64,000 nt of DNA from an uncultured Porphyromonadaceae bacterium (GTDB lineage: Bacteria > Bacteroidota > Bacteroidia > Bacteroidales > Muribaculaceae): contig URSD01000006.1 of the NCBI GenBank assembly GCA_900550395.1, forward strand, positions 1 to 64,000, written 5' to 3'. Positions 37,785 through 46,378 of this stretch are shown in pieces (the stretch's first letter is position 1; each line of letters begins with the position of its first letter). Position numbers and translations under genes: made by a program. The notes under the pieces are model-generated. The model saw nothing but the letters and a program-made list of their open reading frames with translations. It searched no databases and was not told the DNA's origin.

Positions 37785-38834
37785 CTATATGCGACTGCAG
37801 CGAGCCATCAGCAGAGCGTCGGCCAATGTCAGACAAGCCATGGCTTCGACCACCGCCACGGCGCGCGGTATGGCGCATACATCGTGTCGGCCGGTGGCGT
37901 GGAATTCGGCGACGGTGCCGTCGGTGCGTTCTGCAAGTACAGGTCGCATCAGGGTGGCTATGGGCTTGAAGGCCACCCGCATGACGATATCGCTGCCGTT
38001 GCTGATGCCGCCGCAGATTCCGCCCGCATGGTTGGCAGTGTCCGGCGCTGAATATAGTTCTGAACCGTGTTGTGCCGCGGATGCGAAGCCGTCGCCGTAT
38101 TCAAATCCCTTTGCCGCGTTTATGCTCATCATGGCTGCTGCCAGCATGGCCTGCAACTTGCCGAACAGCGGTTCGCCGAGGCCGGGAGGGCAACCCCGCA
38201 CGATGCAGGATACTACGCCTCCCACGGTATCACCTTGTACGGCAACCTCGTCAAGCGCCTGCCTCATCGCCTTCGCTATCTCATTGTCGGGGCAACGCAG
38301 AGGCGATGCGTATACGTCGCTGAGGTCAAGTTCGCGGTAGTCGCGCTGGATGGCGATTTTACCTATCTGAGATGCGTACGCATGCACGCTGATGCCGCTT
38401 AGTCCTATGAACTGACGGGCTATGGCACCTGCCGCCACGACCGCCGCCGTGGCACGCGCGCTTGCCCGTCCGCCGCCGCGGTGGTCGCGTATTCCATATT
38501 TATATATGTATGTGGCATCGGCATGTCCGGTGCGCAGTACGTCGCGGAACCGGTCGTAGTCCTGCGGACGCGCGTCGGTGTTATCGATCGTGAACGCTAT
38601 CGGCGTGCCGGTACTCGTTCCTTCAAAGATTCCTGAAAGCAGGTGCACGCGGTCCGACTCACGTCGCTGCGAGGTCAGAGCCGACGCGCCCGGGCGCCGT
38701 CGTTCCATCTCGAGGTCTATCTCCTCTGTGTTAATGGCGAGACCTGCCGGCATGCCGTCAATCACGCCGCCTATGGCTGTGCCGTGGCTTTCCCCGAATG
38801 TGGTAAGGCGGAATATGTGTCCGAAGGTGTTCAT
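37785..38834 (-). CDS. aroC: Chorismate synthase
   Basis: Last step of the shikimate pathway, making chorismate from EPSP with reduced FMN. It begins NTFGHIFRLTTFGESHG, the first signature of the family, and has GGGRASARATAAVVAAGAIA (signature 2) and DVCAIPRAVAVVEAM near the C-terminus. The length of 349 aa is typical. It overlaps ybaK by 4 bp and is the second gene of that pair. The tRNA gene lies downstream in the same direction. Confidence 0.97.
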   Translation of the reverse strand: MNTFGHIFRLTTFGESHGTAIGGVIDGMPAGLAINTEEIDLEMERRRPGASALTSQRRESDRVHLLSGIFEGTSTGTPIAFTIDNTDARPQDYDRFRDVLRTGHADATYIYKYGIRDHRGGGRASARATAAVVAAGAIARQFIGLSGISVHAYASQIGKIAIQRDYRELDLSDVYASPLRCPDNEIAKAMRQALDEVAVQGDTVGGVVSCIVRGCPPGLGEPLFGKLQAMLAAAMMSINAAKGFEYGDGFASAAQHGSELYSAPDTANHAGGICGGISNGSDIVMRVAFKPIATLMRPVLAERTDGTVAEFHATGRHDVCAIPRAVAVVEAMACLTLADALLMARCSRI

Positions 38835-39310
38835 TTCACGAGATCCGTGACAGTTGCGTGCGTGTAGGCTATGATGTCGGTCGGGGCTATGGCCAGCTGC
38901 AATCCTCTCACGCCGGCGCTGACATAGATTCGGTCGAAGTCGGTGGCGGAGGAATGGAAGAAAGTCGGGAAAGCCTTTTTCATGCCCACGGGCGAGCAGC
39001 CGCCGCGGATATAGCCTGTGGTGGCGAGCAGGTCCTTCATGTGTATCAGGTCGGCCTTCTTGTCGCCGGCAGCTTTTGCGGCCTTTTTCAGATCTACCTC
39101 GCAGTCGCCGGGCACGACGCAGACGAAGTGGCCCACGCGCTCTCCGCGAAGCACGAGCGTCTTGAACACACGCCTGATGTCCTCGCCCAGTTCGGCGGCC
39201 ACATGGTCGGCAGCCAGATTGTCGGGGTCGACGGTGTACGGTATAAGTTCAAATTTCACTCCCGCCGCCTCCAGCAGGCGCGAAGCGTTGGTTTTTGCCG
39301 CTTTTGCCAT
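38831..39310 (-). CDS. ybaK: Cys-tRNA(Pro) deacylase, YbaK/EbsC family
   Basis: Editing protein that removes Cys mischarged on tRNA-Pro (159 aa). The start at 39310 (MAKAAKTNASRLLEAAGV) is chosen since the longer frame to 39388 crosses the -7 element. Motifs include IRRVFKTLVL with the essential Lys, VPGDCEVDLKKAA and GYIRGGCSPVGMKK. It heads the ybaK-aroC unit and is divergent from the TetR gene. Confidence 0.92.
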   Translation of the reverse strand: MAKAAKTNASRLLEAAGVKFELIPYTVDPDNLAADHVAAELGEDIRRVFKTLVLRGERVGHFVCVVPGDCEVDLKKAAKAAGDKKADLIHMKDLLATTGYIRGGCSPVGMKKAFPTFFHSSATDFDRIYVSAGVRGLQLAIAPTDIIAYTHATVTDLVK

Positions 39311-39330
39311 AATCGCATAGTTTTGTAGTG

Positions 39331-39368
39331 CAAAAGTACAAAAATACTCCAAAAAATCCTTACCTTTG
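39331..39368. promoter_or_regulatory. Divergent -7 elements for ybaK and tetR-like gene
   Basis: TACTTTTG on the minus strand (39338-39331) points to ybaK with a leader of about 17 nt. TACCTTTG on the plus strand (39361-39368) points to the TetR gene with a leader of about 28 nt. Clear -33 elements are lacking. Confidence 0.5.
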
Positions 39369-39400
39369 CAACTCAAAAACAGAATCACATCCGCAATCCC

Positions 39401-39973
39401 ATGCCACGCAGTACCCGCGAACAGCTCATCGACGTAGCCCGCCAGCTATTTGCCCGCAAGGGCGTGGACTCGACCACGATGGGCGATATCGCCACGGCCA
39501 GTGACCGCGGGCGACGCACGGTCTACACTTATTTCAGGAACAAAAAGGACGTCTATGACGCCGTGCTGAGCAGCGAGAGCGATGCCTTGATAAAGCGTCT
39601 TGAGGATATCAGCGCCGCCGACGCTCCCGTGGAGCAGCGGGTGAGGGAATTTCTGTCGGTGCGTCTGGCCCAGCGCCGTGAGGAGCATAATGTGGTGGCG
39701 GCGTTGCGCGCGCTGTACAAACCCGACATCAGGCGCATGGGCCGCATCAGGCGTATGGTGCGTGAGAGGGCGCGCCACCTGTTGCATCTGCTTCTTCAGG
39801 AGGGCATCGACAGCGGGGTGTTCCTGGCCGACCGGTGCCGGTTGCTCGAGACTTTCGCCCTCGACTGCATGCATGCGATGGAGATAGCCGGTGCCGATAC
39901 CGATGCCGAAGGACTGGCGGTTTCGGCCGACGGAATGCTCGATTTTATCATAAGTGATATTTCGGCCGGTTAG
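39401..39973 (+). CDS. TetR/AcrR-family transcriptional regulator
   Basis: One-component repressor of 190 aa. The N-terminal helix-turn-helix is clear (REQLIDVARQLFARKGVDST, then TMGDIATASDRGRRTVYTYF, then RNKKDVYDAV). The C-terminal ligand-binding part is divergent, so no inducer can be guessed. It is a lone gene between ybaK (divergent) and an amidase gene. A target could be the divergent promoter or a distant efflux operon; no operator match was established. Confidence 0.92.
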   Translation: MPRSTREQLIDVARQLFARKGVDSTTMGDIATASDRGRRTVYTYFRNKKDVYDAVLSSESDALIKRLEDISAADAPVEQRVREFLSVRLAQRREEHNVVAALRALYKPDIRRMGRIRRMVRERARHLLHLLLQEGIDSGVFLADRCRLLETFALDCMHAMEIAGADTDAEGLAVSADGMLDFIISDISAG

Positions 39974-40057
39974 TCGTATGGACTAAAATTCTTTCCGTTT
40001 TGTAATGCGTCGATAAAAAGAATGTGCAAAAGTCTGGGCTGACTGAAGTTTTTTGCT

Positions 40058-40065
40058 TACTTTTG
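40058..40065 (+). promoter_or_regulatory. -7 element of the SPOR amidase gene
   Basis: TACTTTTG ends 4 nt before the ATG at 40070, implying a leaderless transcript if it is used. The -33 region is weak. Confidence 0.5.
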
Positions 40066-40069
40066 CACT

Positions 40070-41173
40070 ATGTATCGCAAAATCCGTATCTGTCTGCTTG
40101 CCGTGTGCCTGCTGTGCGCGTGTGGTGTGCTGGGCCGTCCTGCAAAGGATGCGTCGCAGAAGCCGTTCACTATAGTGCTTGACCCGGGTCATGGGGGACG
40201 CGACTACGGATGCTCAGGCAAGCTTACTAACGAGAAAACAATCGTACTTGATGTCGCAGGTAAGCTCGGCGAGATTATAAAGAAAGAGCATCCTGAAATT
40301 AAATTAGTGTATACGCGCGATACAGACCGCTATCTTACTTTGCAGCAACGGGCCGACGTCGCCAACGATGCGCGCGGCGACCTTTTCGTATCAATCCACG
40401 TCAACAGTGTTGACCGCCGTGCTCGTAACCGCAGCAGCGTACATGGAGCAAGCGTCTACACCCTCGGTCTCCACAAGAGCGACAGCAATCTCGGCGTCGC
40501 AATGCGCGAGAATGCCGTGATGGAGCTGGAGCAGGATTATACTGCGAAATACCAGGGATTTGACCCTAACTCTTCCGAGAGCTACATCATGTTCGAGCTG
40601 AACCAGAACAGCCACGTAAGCAACAGTATCGAACTCGCGTCGCAGATGCAGACGGAGCTGGTGTCCACTGCCGGACGTGCCGACAAGAACGTGCGGCAGG
40701 CCGGATTCTGGGTGCTCTGGGCCGTGGCGATGCCGTCGGTGCTCGTGGAACTGGACTTTATCTGCAATCCCGAAGCCGAGCGTTTCCTGAATAGTGATGC
40801 CGGTCGCAGCAAGTGTGCGCGAGCGCTCGCGAATGCCATAAACACCTATTACCGTCATCATCGTCCGGAGGGGAGGACCGTCAGTCCGCAGCCGGCAGAG
40901 GAGAGGTCGCAACCGGAGGAGAAAGCCGAAACGCAACCTGACGTCAAGCCCACTTACCACATACAGATACTCACGTCGCCACGGTTGCTTGACCCCGACG
41001 ATGAGCGCTTGCGCGGAGTGGAGGACGTCGGCTATTACCGGGAGGGTAAATTATATAAGTACTACAGCGGCACCTATCCGACACTTGCAAAGGCGCGGAA
41101 GCATCTCGGCAACGTGCGCCGCGTCCATGGCGAGGCATTCATCATAAAACTTGCCGGAGATAAACGTATCTGA
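40070..41173 (+). CDS. N-acetylmuramoyl-L-alanine amidase with SPOR-like C-terminus
   Basis: Exported AmiC-type amidase of 367 aa. A hydrophobic signal (MYRKIRICLLAVCLLCACG) possibly ends in a lipobox at CLLCAC. The catalytic domain (about 34-265) shows VLDPGHGGRDYG (His), LTNEKTIVLD (Glu), ISIHVNS-like VSIHVNSVD (His) and VELDFICNPEAE (catalytic Glu region). After a Pro/Glu/Gln linker (270-300) a C-terminal segment (YHIQILTSPRLL to the end) resembles a SPOR/peptidoglycan-binding fold. This suggests action at the division site. It lies 21 bp before the MCE gene. Confidence 0.9.
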   Translation: MYRKIRICLLAVCLLCACGVLGRPAKDASQKPFTIVLDPGHGGRDYGCSGKLTNEKTIVLDVAGKLGEIIKKEHPEIKLVYTRDTDRYLTLQQRADVANDARGDLFVSIHVNSVDRRARNRSSVHGASVYTLGLHKSDSNLGVAMRENAVMELEQDYTAKYQGFDPNSSESYIMFELNQNSHVSNSIELASQMQTELVSTAGRADKNVRQAGFWVLWAVAMPSVLVELDFICNPEAERFLNSDAGRSKCARALANAINTYYRHHRPEGRTVSPQPAEERSQPEEKAETQPDVKPTYHIQILTSPRLLDPDDERLRGVEDVGYYREGKLYKYYSGTYPTLAKARKHLGNVRRVHGEAFIIKLAGDKRI

Positions 41174-41194
41174 CAATTAGAAAAATACAATAAT

Positions 41195-42094
41195 ATGAAA
41201 AGTGCGATAAAGAAAGAACTTACAATAGGAGCCCTGGCTATTTTGGCCCTGGCCCTGCTGATTTTCGGAATTGACTTTCTCAAGGGCATCAACGTGTTCA
41301 AGGCTGCCAACTACTATTACGTGCAGTACACCGATGTGGAGGGTCTTGCCATCTCGGCACCCGTCAATCTCAATGGCTTTAAGGTGGGTCAGGTGCGTGA
41401 GATCAGCTACGAGTACGACAATCCGGGTCACGTCAAGGTTGAAATTAGCCTCGACAAGCAGTTGCGCTTGCCTTGCGGCACGGTTGCCGTGCTGACATCC
41501 GATCTCCTCGGCACCGCAACCATAACACTGCGCCCCGGCAACGGAGGCGGCGACATGCACAGCGTCGGCGACACCCTCGAAGGCACCACCGACAAGGGTC
41601 TGATGGCCGGAGTGGGGACAATGATGCCTACCGTTGAGGCTATTTTCCCGAAGATAGACACTCTGCTTACAAGCCTCAACACCATAGTGTCCGACCCCTC
41701 ACTGACAATAGCTGTGAAGCGGCTCGATGACATTACCGCCAATCTTGCTGCAACTACGGCGCGTCTGTCTGCCGTGATGGCGACTATGCCAGCCGCTGCA
41801 CGCGACGTTAAGAGCATCACATCCAATATGGACACGATTACCGGCGACCTGACGCATCTTTCCGCCCGCCTGCGGGAACTGCCGGTGGATTCGCTCAGTG
41901 CCGACCTTGCCGCCACAATCGCCAATCTGAACGAACTGAGCGCACAGCTCAAGAATCCCGATGGCTCGCTCGGAATGCTGATGAACAACCCCGAGCTCTA
42001 CAACAATCTCAACTCCACGGTCAGCAGTCTGGATTCGCTATTCGTCGACATCAAACGCAATCCCAAACGTTACATAAGCATCAAGCTCCTCTAA
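41195..42094 (+). CDS. MlaD/MCE-family lipid-transport protein
   Basis: Inner-membrane anchored periplasmic protein of 299 aa, likely the substrate-binding part of a phospholipid transport system between membranes. One N-terminal helix (about 10-30) precedes the MCE domain (about 40-115; YVQYTDVEGLAISAPVNLNG and GTATITLRPG). The C-terminal 170 residues are helical with heptad character (LDDITANLAATTARLSAVM), as in other MCE proteins that form needle-like assemblies. The usual MlaE and MlaF genes are not adjacent here. Confidence 0.92.
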   Translation: MKSAIKKELTIGALAILALALLIFGIDFLKGINVFKAANYYYVQYTDVEGLAISAPVNLNGFKVGQVREISYEYDNPGHVKVEISLDKQLRLPCGTVAVLTSDLLGTATITLRPGNGGGDMHSVGDTLEGTTDKGLMAGVGTMMPTVEAIFPKIDTLLTSLNTIVSDPSLTIAVKRLDDITANLAATTARLSAVMATMPAAARDVKSITSNMDTITGDLTHLSARLRELPVDSLSADLAATIANLNELSAQLKNPDGSLGMLMNNPELYNNLNSTVSSLDSLFVDIKRNPKRYISIKLL

Positions 42095-42113
42095 TACTTA
42101 ACGACATTATAAG

Positions 42114-42158
42114 CTCCCGGGGATGCGTGTCGCGCCGCCTCGGGAGTTTAATTTTTTT
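42114..42158 (+). terminator. Terminator after the MCE gene
   Basis: CTCCCG (42114-42119) pairs with CGGGAG (42141-42146), extended inside by GGG/CCT, then a T8 run at 42152-42159. Confidence 0.88.
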
Positions 42159-42168
42159 TGACGATTTA

Positions 42169-42176
42169 TATCTTTG
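42169..42176 (+). promoter_or_regulatory. -7 element of dnaA
   Basis: TATCTTTG fits TAnnTTTG and lies directly after the MCE terminator. It implies an unusually long leader of about 125 nt, AT-rich, before the dnaA ATG. No DnaA box is seen in this leader. Confidence 0.45.
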
Positions 42177-42306
42177 GGCATCAAAGAGTTGCGCTATAAT
42201 CGTAATTTCCAAATTTTTTACTATTGTTTTTTTGGAAAATTATTGTCAATTTTGCTTTCGCATATCAAGGAAAAGCACATCTGCTGAATTCCCTTAAGCT
42301 TTCGAG

Positions 42307-43686
42307 ATGGAAAAGAATCATCAACAGCTTTGGGAGGAATGTCGTCTTTTCATTAAAGGCAATATTCCTCCTGCACAATTCGACGCGTGGTTCCGCGACG
42401 TCGACTCGCTGGGCTTCGACGGCAAGAGCCTTACGCTCATGGTGCCGTCGCAGTACATCATGGAGCAGCTGGAGAGCCGTTTCTTTGCCATACTTGTAGC
42501 TGCCATACACAAGGTGTACGGCGACGGTGTCAACCTGTATTACCATTTCAATCAGGTAAAGGACGAGCCGGATACATCGGTAAAAATGCTTTCGGCCGAG
42601 CAGTCGCCGGCTATACTGAACAAGCGTTCCGACAATCCCTTTGCCGAGAAACCGGTGGACGACATCGACCCTCAGCTCAACCCGCGCTACAATTTTGAGA
42701 ACTACTGCCGCAGCATGAGCAACAAGGTGGCTTGCGGGATAGGGCAGAGCATAGCCGACGACCCATCGATAAAGACATTCAATCCTCTGTTTATTTTCGG
42801 TGCAAGCGGTGTCGGCAAGACCCATCTGATACAGGCCATAGGCATACGCATAAAGGAGCGCAACCCGGCGGCAAAGGTGCTGTATGTCACCGCCCGCGTG
42901 TTCCAGAGCCAGTACACCACCGCAGAGGCCAAGGGCACGACCAACAGCTTTTTCCATTTCTATCAGAGCATTGATACCCTTATCATAGACGATATTCAGG
43001 ACCTGCGCGACAAGCCCAAGACCCAGAATACCTTCTTCCATATATTCAACCATCTGCACCAGAACGGCCGTCAGATAATAATGTCGAGCGACTGTTCGCC
43101 GGCCGAGATGGAGGGCTTCCCGGAACGCCTGCTGACGCGCTTCCGCTGGGGTATGAACGTCAAGCTTGACGCTCCAGATATGGAGCTGCGCCGCAACGTG
43201 CTCATTCACAAGGCCGAGCAGGACGGTCTGTCGTTGCCTGAGGATGTGATAGACTATATCGCCGCCAACGTCACTGACAGCATCCGCGAGCTTGAGGGCA
43301 TCGTCGTGTCGCTCATAGGCCGTGCCGCCGTTCTTAATATAGACGTGGACGTAGACCTCGCGCGCAACGTCGTTGCGAATGCCGTGCGCATAAACCGCAG
43401 GCAGGTCAACTTCGAGGTCGTGACGTCAGCCGTGTGCTCGCACTACAATATAGACCCCGACCTGATCTTCACCAAGAGCCGAAAGCGCGAGATCAGCGAT
43501 GCGCGTCAGGTGGTGATGTATCTGGCAAAGAAACTTATAAGGATGCCTCTTACGGCCATAGGCGCGCGGCTGGGACGCACACATGCCACCGTGCTCTATG
43601 CCTGCAAGAACCTTGAAGAGCGCATCCCGCTTGACAAGCAGTTGGCCGACGACGTTCTCGCCATCGAGGCCGACATCAACCAGTGA
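42307..43686 (+). CDS. dnaA: Chromosomal replication initiator protein DnaA
   Basis: AAA+ initiator that opens oriC (459 aa). Domain I (1-85, LWEECRLFIKGNIPPAQFDAW) is followed by a short linker, the AAA+ domain with GASGVGKTHL (Walker A, near 163), LIIDDIQDL (Walker B) and sensor motifs, and the C-terminal DNA-binding domain IV with LGRTHATVLYACKNLE, the DnaA signature. The start at 42307 (MEKNHQQLWEEC) fits the family. A DnaA box lies just after its stop, before nrdJ. Confidence 0.98.
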   Translation: MEKNHQQLWEECRLFIKGNIPPAQFDAWFRDVDSLGFDGKSLTLMVPSQYIMEQLESRFFAILVAAIHKVYGDGVNLYYHFNQVKDEPDTSVKMLSAEQSPAILNKRSDNPFAEKPVDDIDPQLNPRYNFENYCRSMSNKVACGIGQSIADDPSIKTFNPLFIFGASGVGKTHLIQAIGIRIKERNPAAKVLYVTARVFQSQYTTAEAKGTTNSFFHFYQSIDTLIIDDIQDLRDKPKTQNTFFHIFNHLHQNGRQIIMSSDCSPAEMEGFPERLLTRFRWGMNVKLDAPDMELRRNVLIHKAEQDGLSLPEDVIDYIAANVTDSIRELEGIVVSLIGRAAVLNIDVDVDLARNVVANAVRINRRQVNFEVVTSAVCSHYNIDPDLIFTKSRKREISDARQVVMYLAKKLIRMPLTAIGARLGRTHATVLYACKNLEERIPLDKQLADDVLAIEADINQ

Positions 43687-43692
43687 CAATTA

Positions 43693-43701
43693 TTATACAC
43701 A
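43693..43701 (+). promoter_or_regulatory. DnaA box between dnaA and nrdJ
   Basis: TTATACACA is a perfect match to the TTATNCACA consensus, 6 nt after the dnaA stop and 22 nt before the nrdJ start. It is a single site, not a cluster as in an origin. Confidence 0.6.
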
Positions 43702-43723
43702 ACACTTTCCATCATCTACAACT

Positions 43724-46264
43724 GTGGAAGACCCTAAGACTTACACTTACGAGGAGGCCAACAAGGCCACTCTTGACTACTTCGGCGGCGACGAACTCGC
43801 CGCGCGGGTATGGGCCAGCAAGTATGCGCTGAAAGACTCGTTCGGACATTTCTTCGAACTTACACCCGACGATATGCACCACCGTATCGCGTCGGAAATA
43901 GCCCGTATCGAGAAAAAGTATCCTAATCCCATGAGCCACGACGAGGTCTTCGGCCTTATGAAAGACTTCCGCTACATAGTGCCTCAGGGCAGTCCCATGA
44001 CCGGCATCGGTAACAATTATCAGGTAGGGTCGCTGAGCAACTGCTTCGTCATTGGCATGGACGGTCAGCCCGACAGTTATGGCGGTGTGCTGCGCATCGA
44101 CGAGGAACAGGTGCAGCTCATGAAGCGTCGCGGCGGTGTGGGGCACGATCTGTCGCACATACGTCCCAAGGGAATGCCCGTGAAGAATTCCGCGCTCACC
44201 AGCACCGGCCTTGTCCCCTTCATGGAGCGTTACTCCAACAGTACCCGCGAGGTGGCGCAGGACGGCCGCCGCGGTGCGCTGATGATGACTGTGAGCATCA
44301 AGCATCCCGACAGCGAGGCGTTCATTGATGCCAAGATGACGGAAGGCAAGGTGACGGGCGCCAACGTCAGTGTGCGCATAGACGACGATTTCATGCGCTG
44401 CGTGGAGAGTGGCGAGGAATACGAGCAGACGTTCCCCATCGGGAGCAAGGACCCGCTGGTATCGAAGCACATCGATGCCCGTGCTTTATGGAACAAAATT
44501 ATCCACAATGCCTGGAAATCGGCCGAGCCCGGCGTGTTGTTCTGGGATACCATAACGCGCGAGAGCCTTCCCGACTGCTACGCCGATCTTGGTTTCCGCA
44601 CCATCTCCACCAATCCCTGCGGCGAGATTCCACTCTGTCCCTATGACAGCTGCCGTCTGCTGGCGATCAATCTGTACAGCTACGTGCGCAATCCGTTTAC
44701 GCCCGAGGCAAGCTTCGACTTCGACCTGTTCCGCGAGCATGTAGGCAAGGCTCAGCGCATAATGGACGACATCATCGACCTTGAAATGGAGAAGATCGAC
44801 TCCATCCTCGAGAAGATCGACTCCGACCCGGAGACGGAGGAGGTAAAGAGCGCCGAGCGCAACCTTTGGCTGAAAATCAAGGCCAAGACGCTGAAAGGAC
44901 GTCGCACGGGCGTAGGTACAACCGCCGAGGGCGACATGCTCGCTGCTCTCGGCTACCGCTACGGCACTCCCGAGGCTACCGATTTCAGTGAAAGCGTGCA
45001 CCGCGAGCTTGCCATCGCGGCCTACCGTTCCAGTGTGCGTCTTGCCGCCGAGCGTGGTGCTTTCGAGATTTACGACGCCGCCCGCGAGAAGCAAAATCCT
45101 TTCCTCCAGCGTCTATTCGCAGCATCGCCGGAACTGGAGAACGAGATGAAGCAGCACGGACGCCGCAACATCGCATGTCTGACTATTGCGCCCACCGGAA
45201 CAACCAGCCTCATGACGCGCACAACCAGCGGCATCGAGCCGGTGTTCATGCCCGTGTACAAGCGCCGTCGCAAGGTCAACGCCAACGATACCGACGTGCA
45301 TGTGGACTATGTGGACGATAGCGGCGACGCTTTCGAGGAATTCGTTGTCTACCATCCGAAGTTTGTCGACTGGATGCAGATCAACGGCATAGAGGTACGT
45401 CAGGACTACACGCAGGAAGAACTCGACGCACTGGTGGCCCGTTCGCCCTATGCCGGAGCCACCAGCAACGACATTGACTGGCTTGAGAAGGTGAAGATGC
45501 AGGGTCGCATCCAGAAGTGGGTCGACCATAGCATTTCCGTCACCATAAACCTGCCTTCCGACGTCAGCGAGGAGCTTGTCGCCCGTCTGTATCTGGAGGC
45601 ATGGCATGCAGGCTGCAAAGGTTGCACCGTCTACCGCGACGGCAGCCGTTCCGGCGTGCTGATTGCCATGGAGAGCAAGAAGAAAGAATCTAAGGCCGAG
45701 GTGCCGGAAATACCGCACGTAGGCAAGCGACCAATTGAACTCGAGGCCGACGTGGTGCGCTTCCAGAACAACAAGGAGAAGTGGATTGCGTTCATTGGTC
45801 TGCGCGACGGCAAGCCTTATGAGATTTTCACCGGTCTCACTGACGATGAAGACGGTATCTTCTGCCCGAAGAGCGTTACACACGGCAAAATTATCAAGGC
45901 CGTGGACGAGAACGGCAACAAGCGCTACGACTTCCAGTTCATCAACAAGCGCGGCTACAAGACAACGATCGAGGGCCTCAGCGAGAAGTTCAATCCGGAG
46001 TACTGGAACTATGCGAAGCTCATCTCCGGTGTGTTGCGCTACGGCATGCCCGTGGACCAGGTGCTGAAACTTGTGGGTAGCCTTGAGCTGGATTCGCAGA
46101 GCATCAACACATGGAAGATGGGCGTGGAACGCGCGCTCAAGAAGTACCTGCCCAACGGTATGCAGGCCAGCGGACAGAAGTGTCCGAAGTGCGGACAGGA
46201 GACTCTGGTATATCAGGAGGGATGCCTCATCTGCACCTCTTGCGGCACCAGCAAGTGCGGCTGA
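43724..46264 (+). CDS. nrdJ: Class II (adenosylcobalamin-dependent) ribonucleotide reductase
   Basis: Makes deoxynucleotides with B12, independent of oxygen (846 aa from GTG at 43724, giving EDPKTYTYEEANKATLDYF; the open frame extends upstream into dnaA without family similarity). Motifs: NPCGEIPLCPYDS (active-site loop), KRRGGVGHDLSHIRP, TIAPTGTTSLM. A C-terminal zinc-ribbon-like region has CPKCGQ and CLICTSCG, and the tail ends CG. There is no separate promoter in the 37-nt gap, so it is probably co-transcribed with dnaA. A terminator follows. Confidence 0.96.
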   Translation: MEDPKTYTYEEANKATLDYFGGDELAARVWASKYALKDSFGHFFELTPDDMHHRIASEIARIEKKYPNPMSHDEVFGLMKDFRYIVPQGSPMTGIGNNYQVGSLSNCFVIGMDGQPDSYGGVLRIDEEQVQLMKRRGGVGHDLSHIRPKGMPVKNSALTSTGLVPFMERYSNSTREVAQDGRRGALMMTVSIKHPDSEAFIDAKMTEGKVTGANVSVRIDDDFMRCVESGEEYEQTFPIGSKDPLVSKHIDARALWNKIIHNAWKSAEPGVLFWDTITRESLPDCYADLGFRTISTNPCGEIPLCPYDSCRLLAINLYSYVRNPFTPEASFDFDLFREHVGKAQRIMDDIIDLEMEKIDSILEKIDSDPETEEVKSAERNLWLKIKAKTLKGRRTGVGTTAEGDMLAALGYRYGTPEATDFSESVHRELAIAAYRSSVRLAAERGAFEIYDAAREKQNPFLQRLFAASPELENEMKQHGRRNIACLTIAPTGTTSLMTRTTSGIEPVFMPVYKRRRKVNANDTDVHVDYVDDSGDAFEEFVVYHPKFVDWMQINGIEVRQDYTQEELDALVARSPYAGATSNDIDWLEKVKMQGRIQKWVDHSISVTINLPSDVSEELVARLYLEAWHAGCKGCTVYRDGSRSGVLIAMESKKKESKAEVPEIPHVGKRPIELEADVVRFQNNKEKWIAFIGLRDGKPYEIFTGLTDDEDGIFCPKSVTHGKIIKAVDENGNKRYDFQFINKRGYKTTIEGLSEKFNPEYWNYAKLISGVLRYGMPVDQVLKLVGSLELDSQSINTWKMGVERALKKYLPNGMQASGQKCPKCGQETLVYQEGCLICTSCGTSKCG

Positions 46265-46299
46265 GCAGCTACATTGACTGTGTTTTATTAAAAAAACTT

Positions 46300-46326
46300 A
46301 AACGGACGGGTTTCTCGTCCGTTTTT
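46300..46326 (+). terminator. Terminator after nrdJ
   Basis: AAACGGACG (46300-46308) and CGTCCGTTT (46316-46324) form a 9-bp stem with a 7-nt loop, running into T5. Confidence 0.9.
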
Positions 46327-46378
46327 GTTACTTTTACAATCTGAATCAAGGTTATATCATACTACATATCCAACAGCC

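Noticed and set aside
42095..42306. AT-rich region before dnaA as oriC
   Set aside because: No DnaA-box cluster is present; only one box is found nearby, after dnaA.
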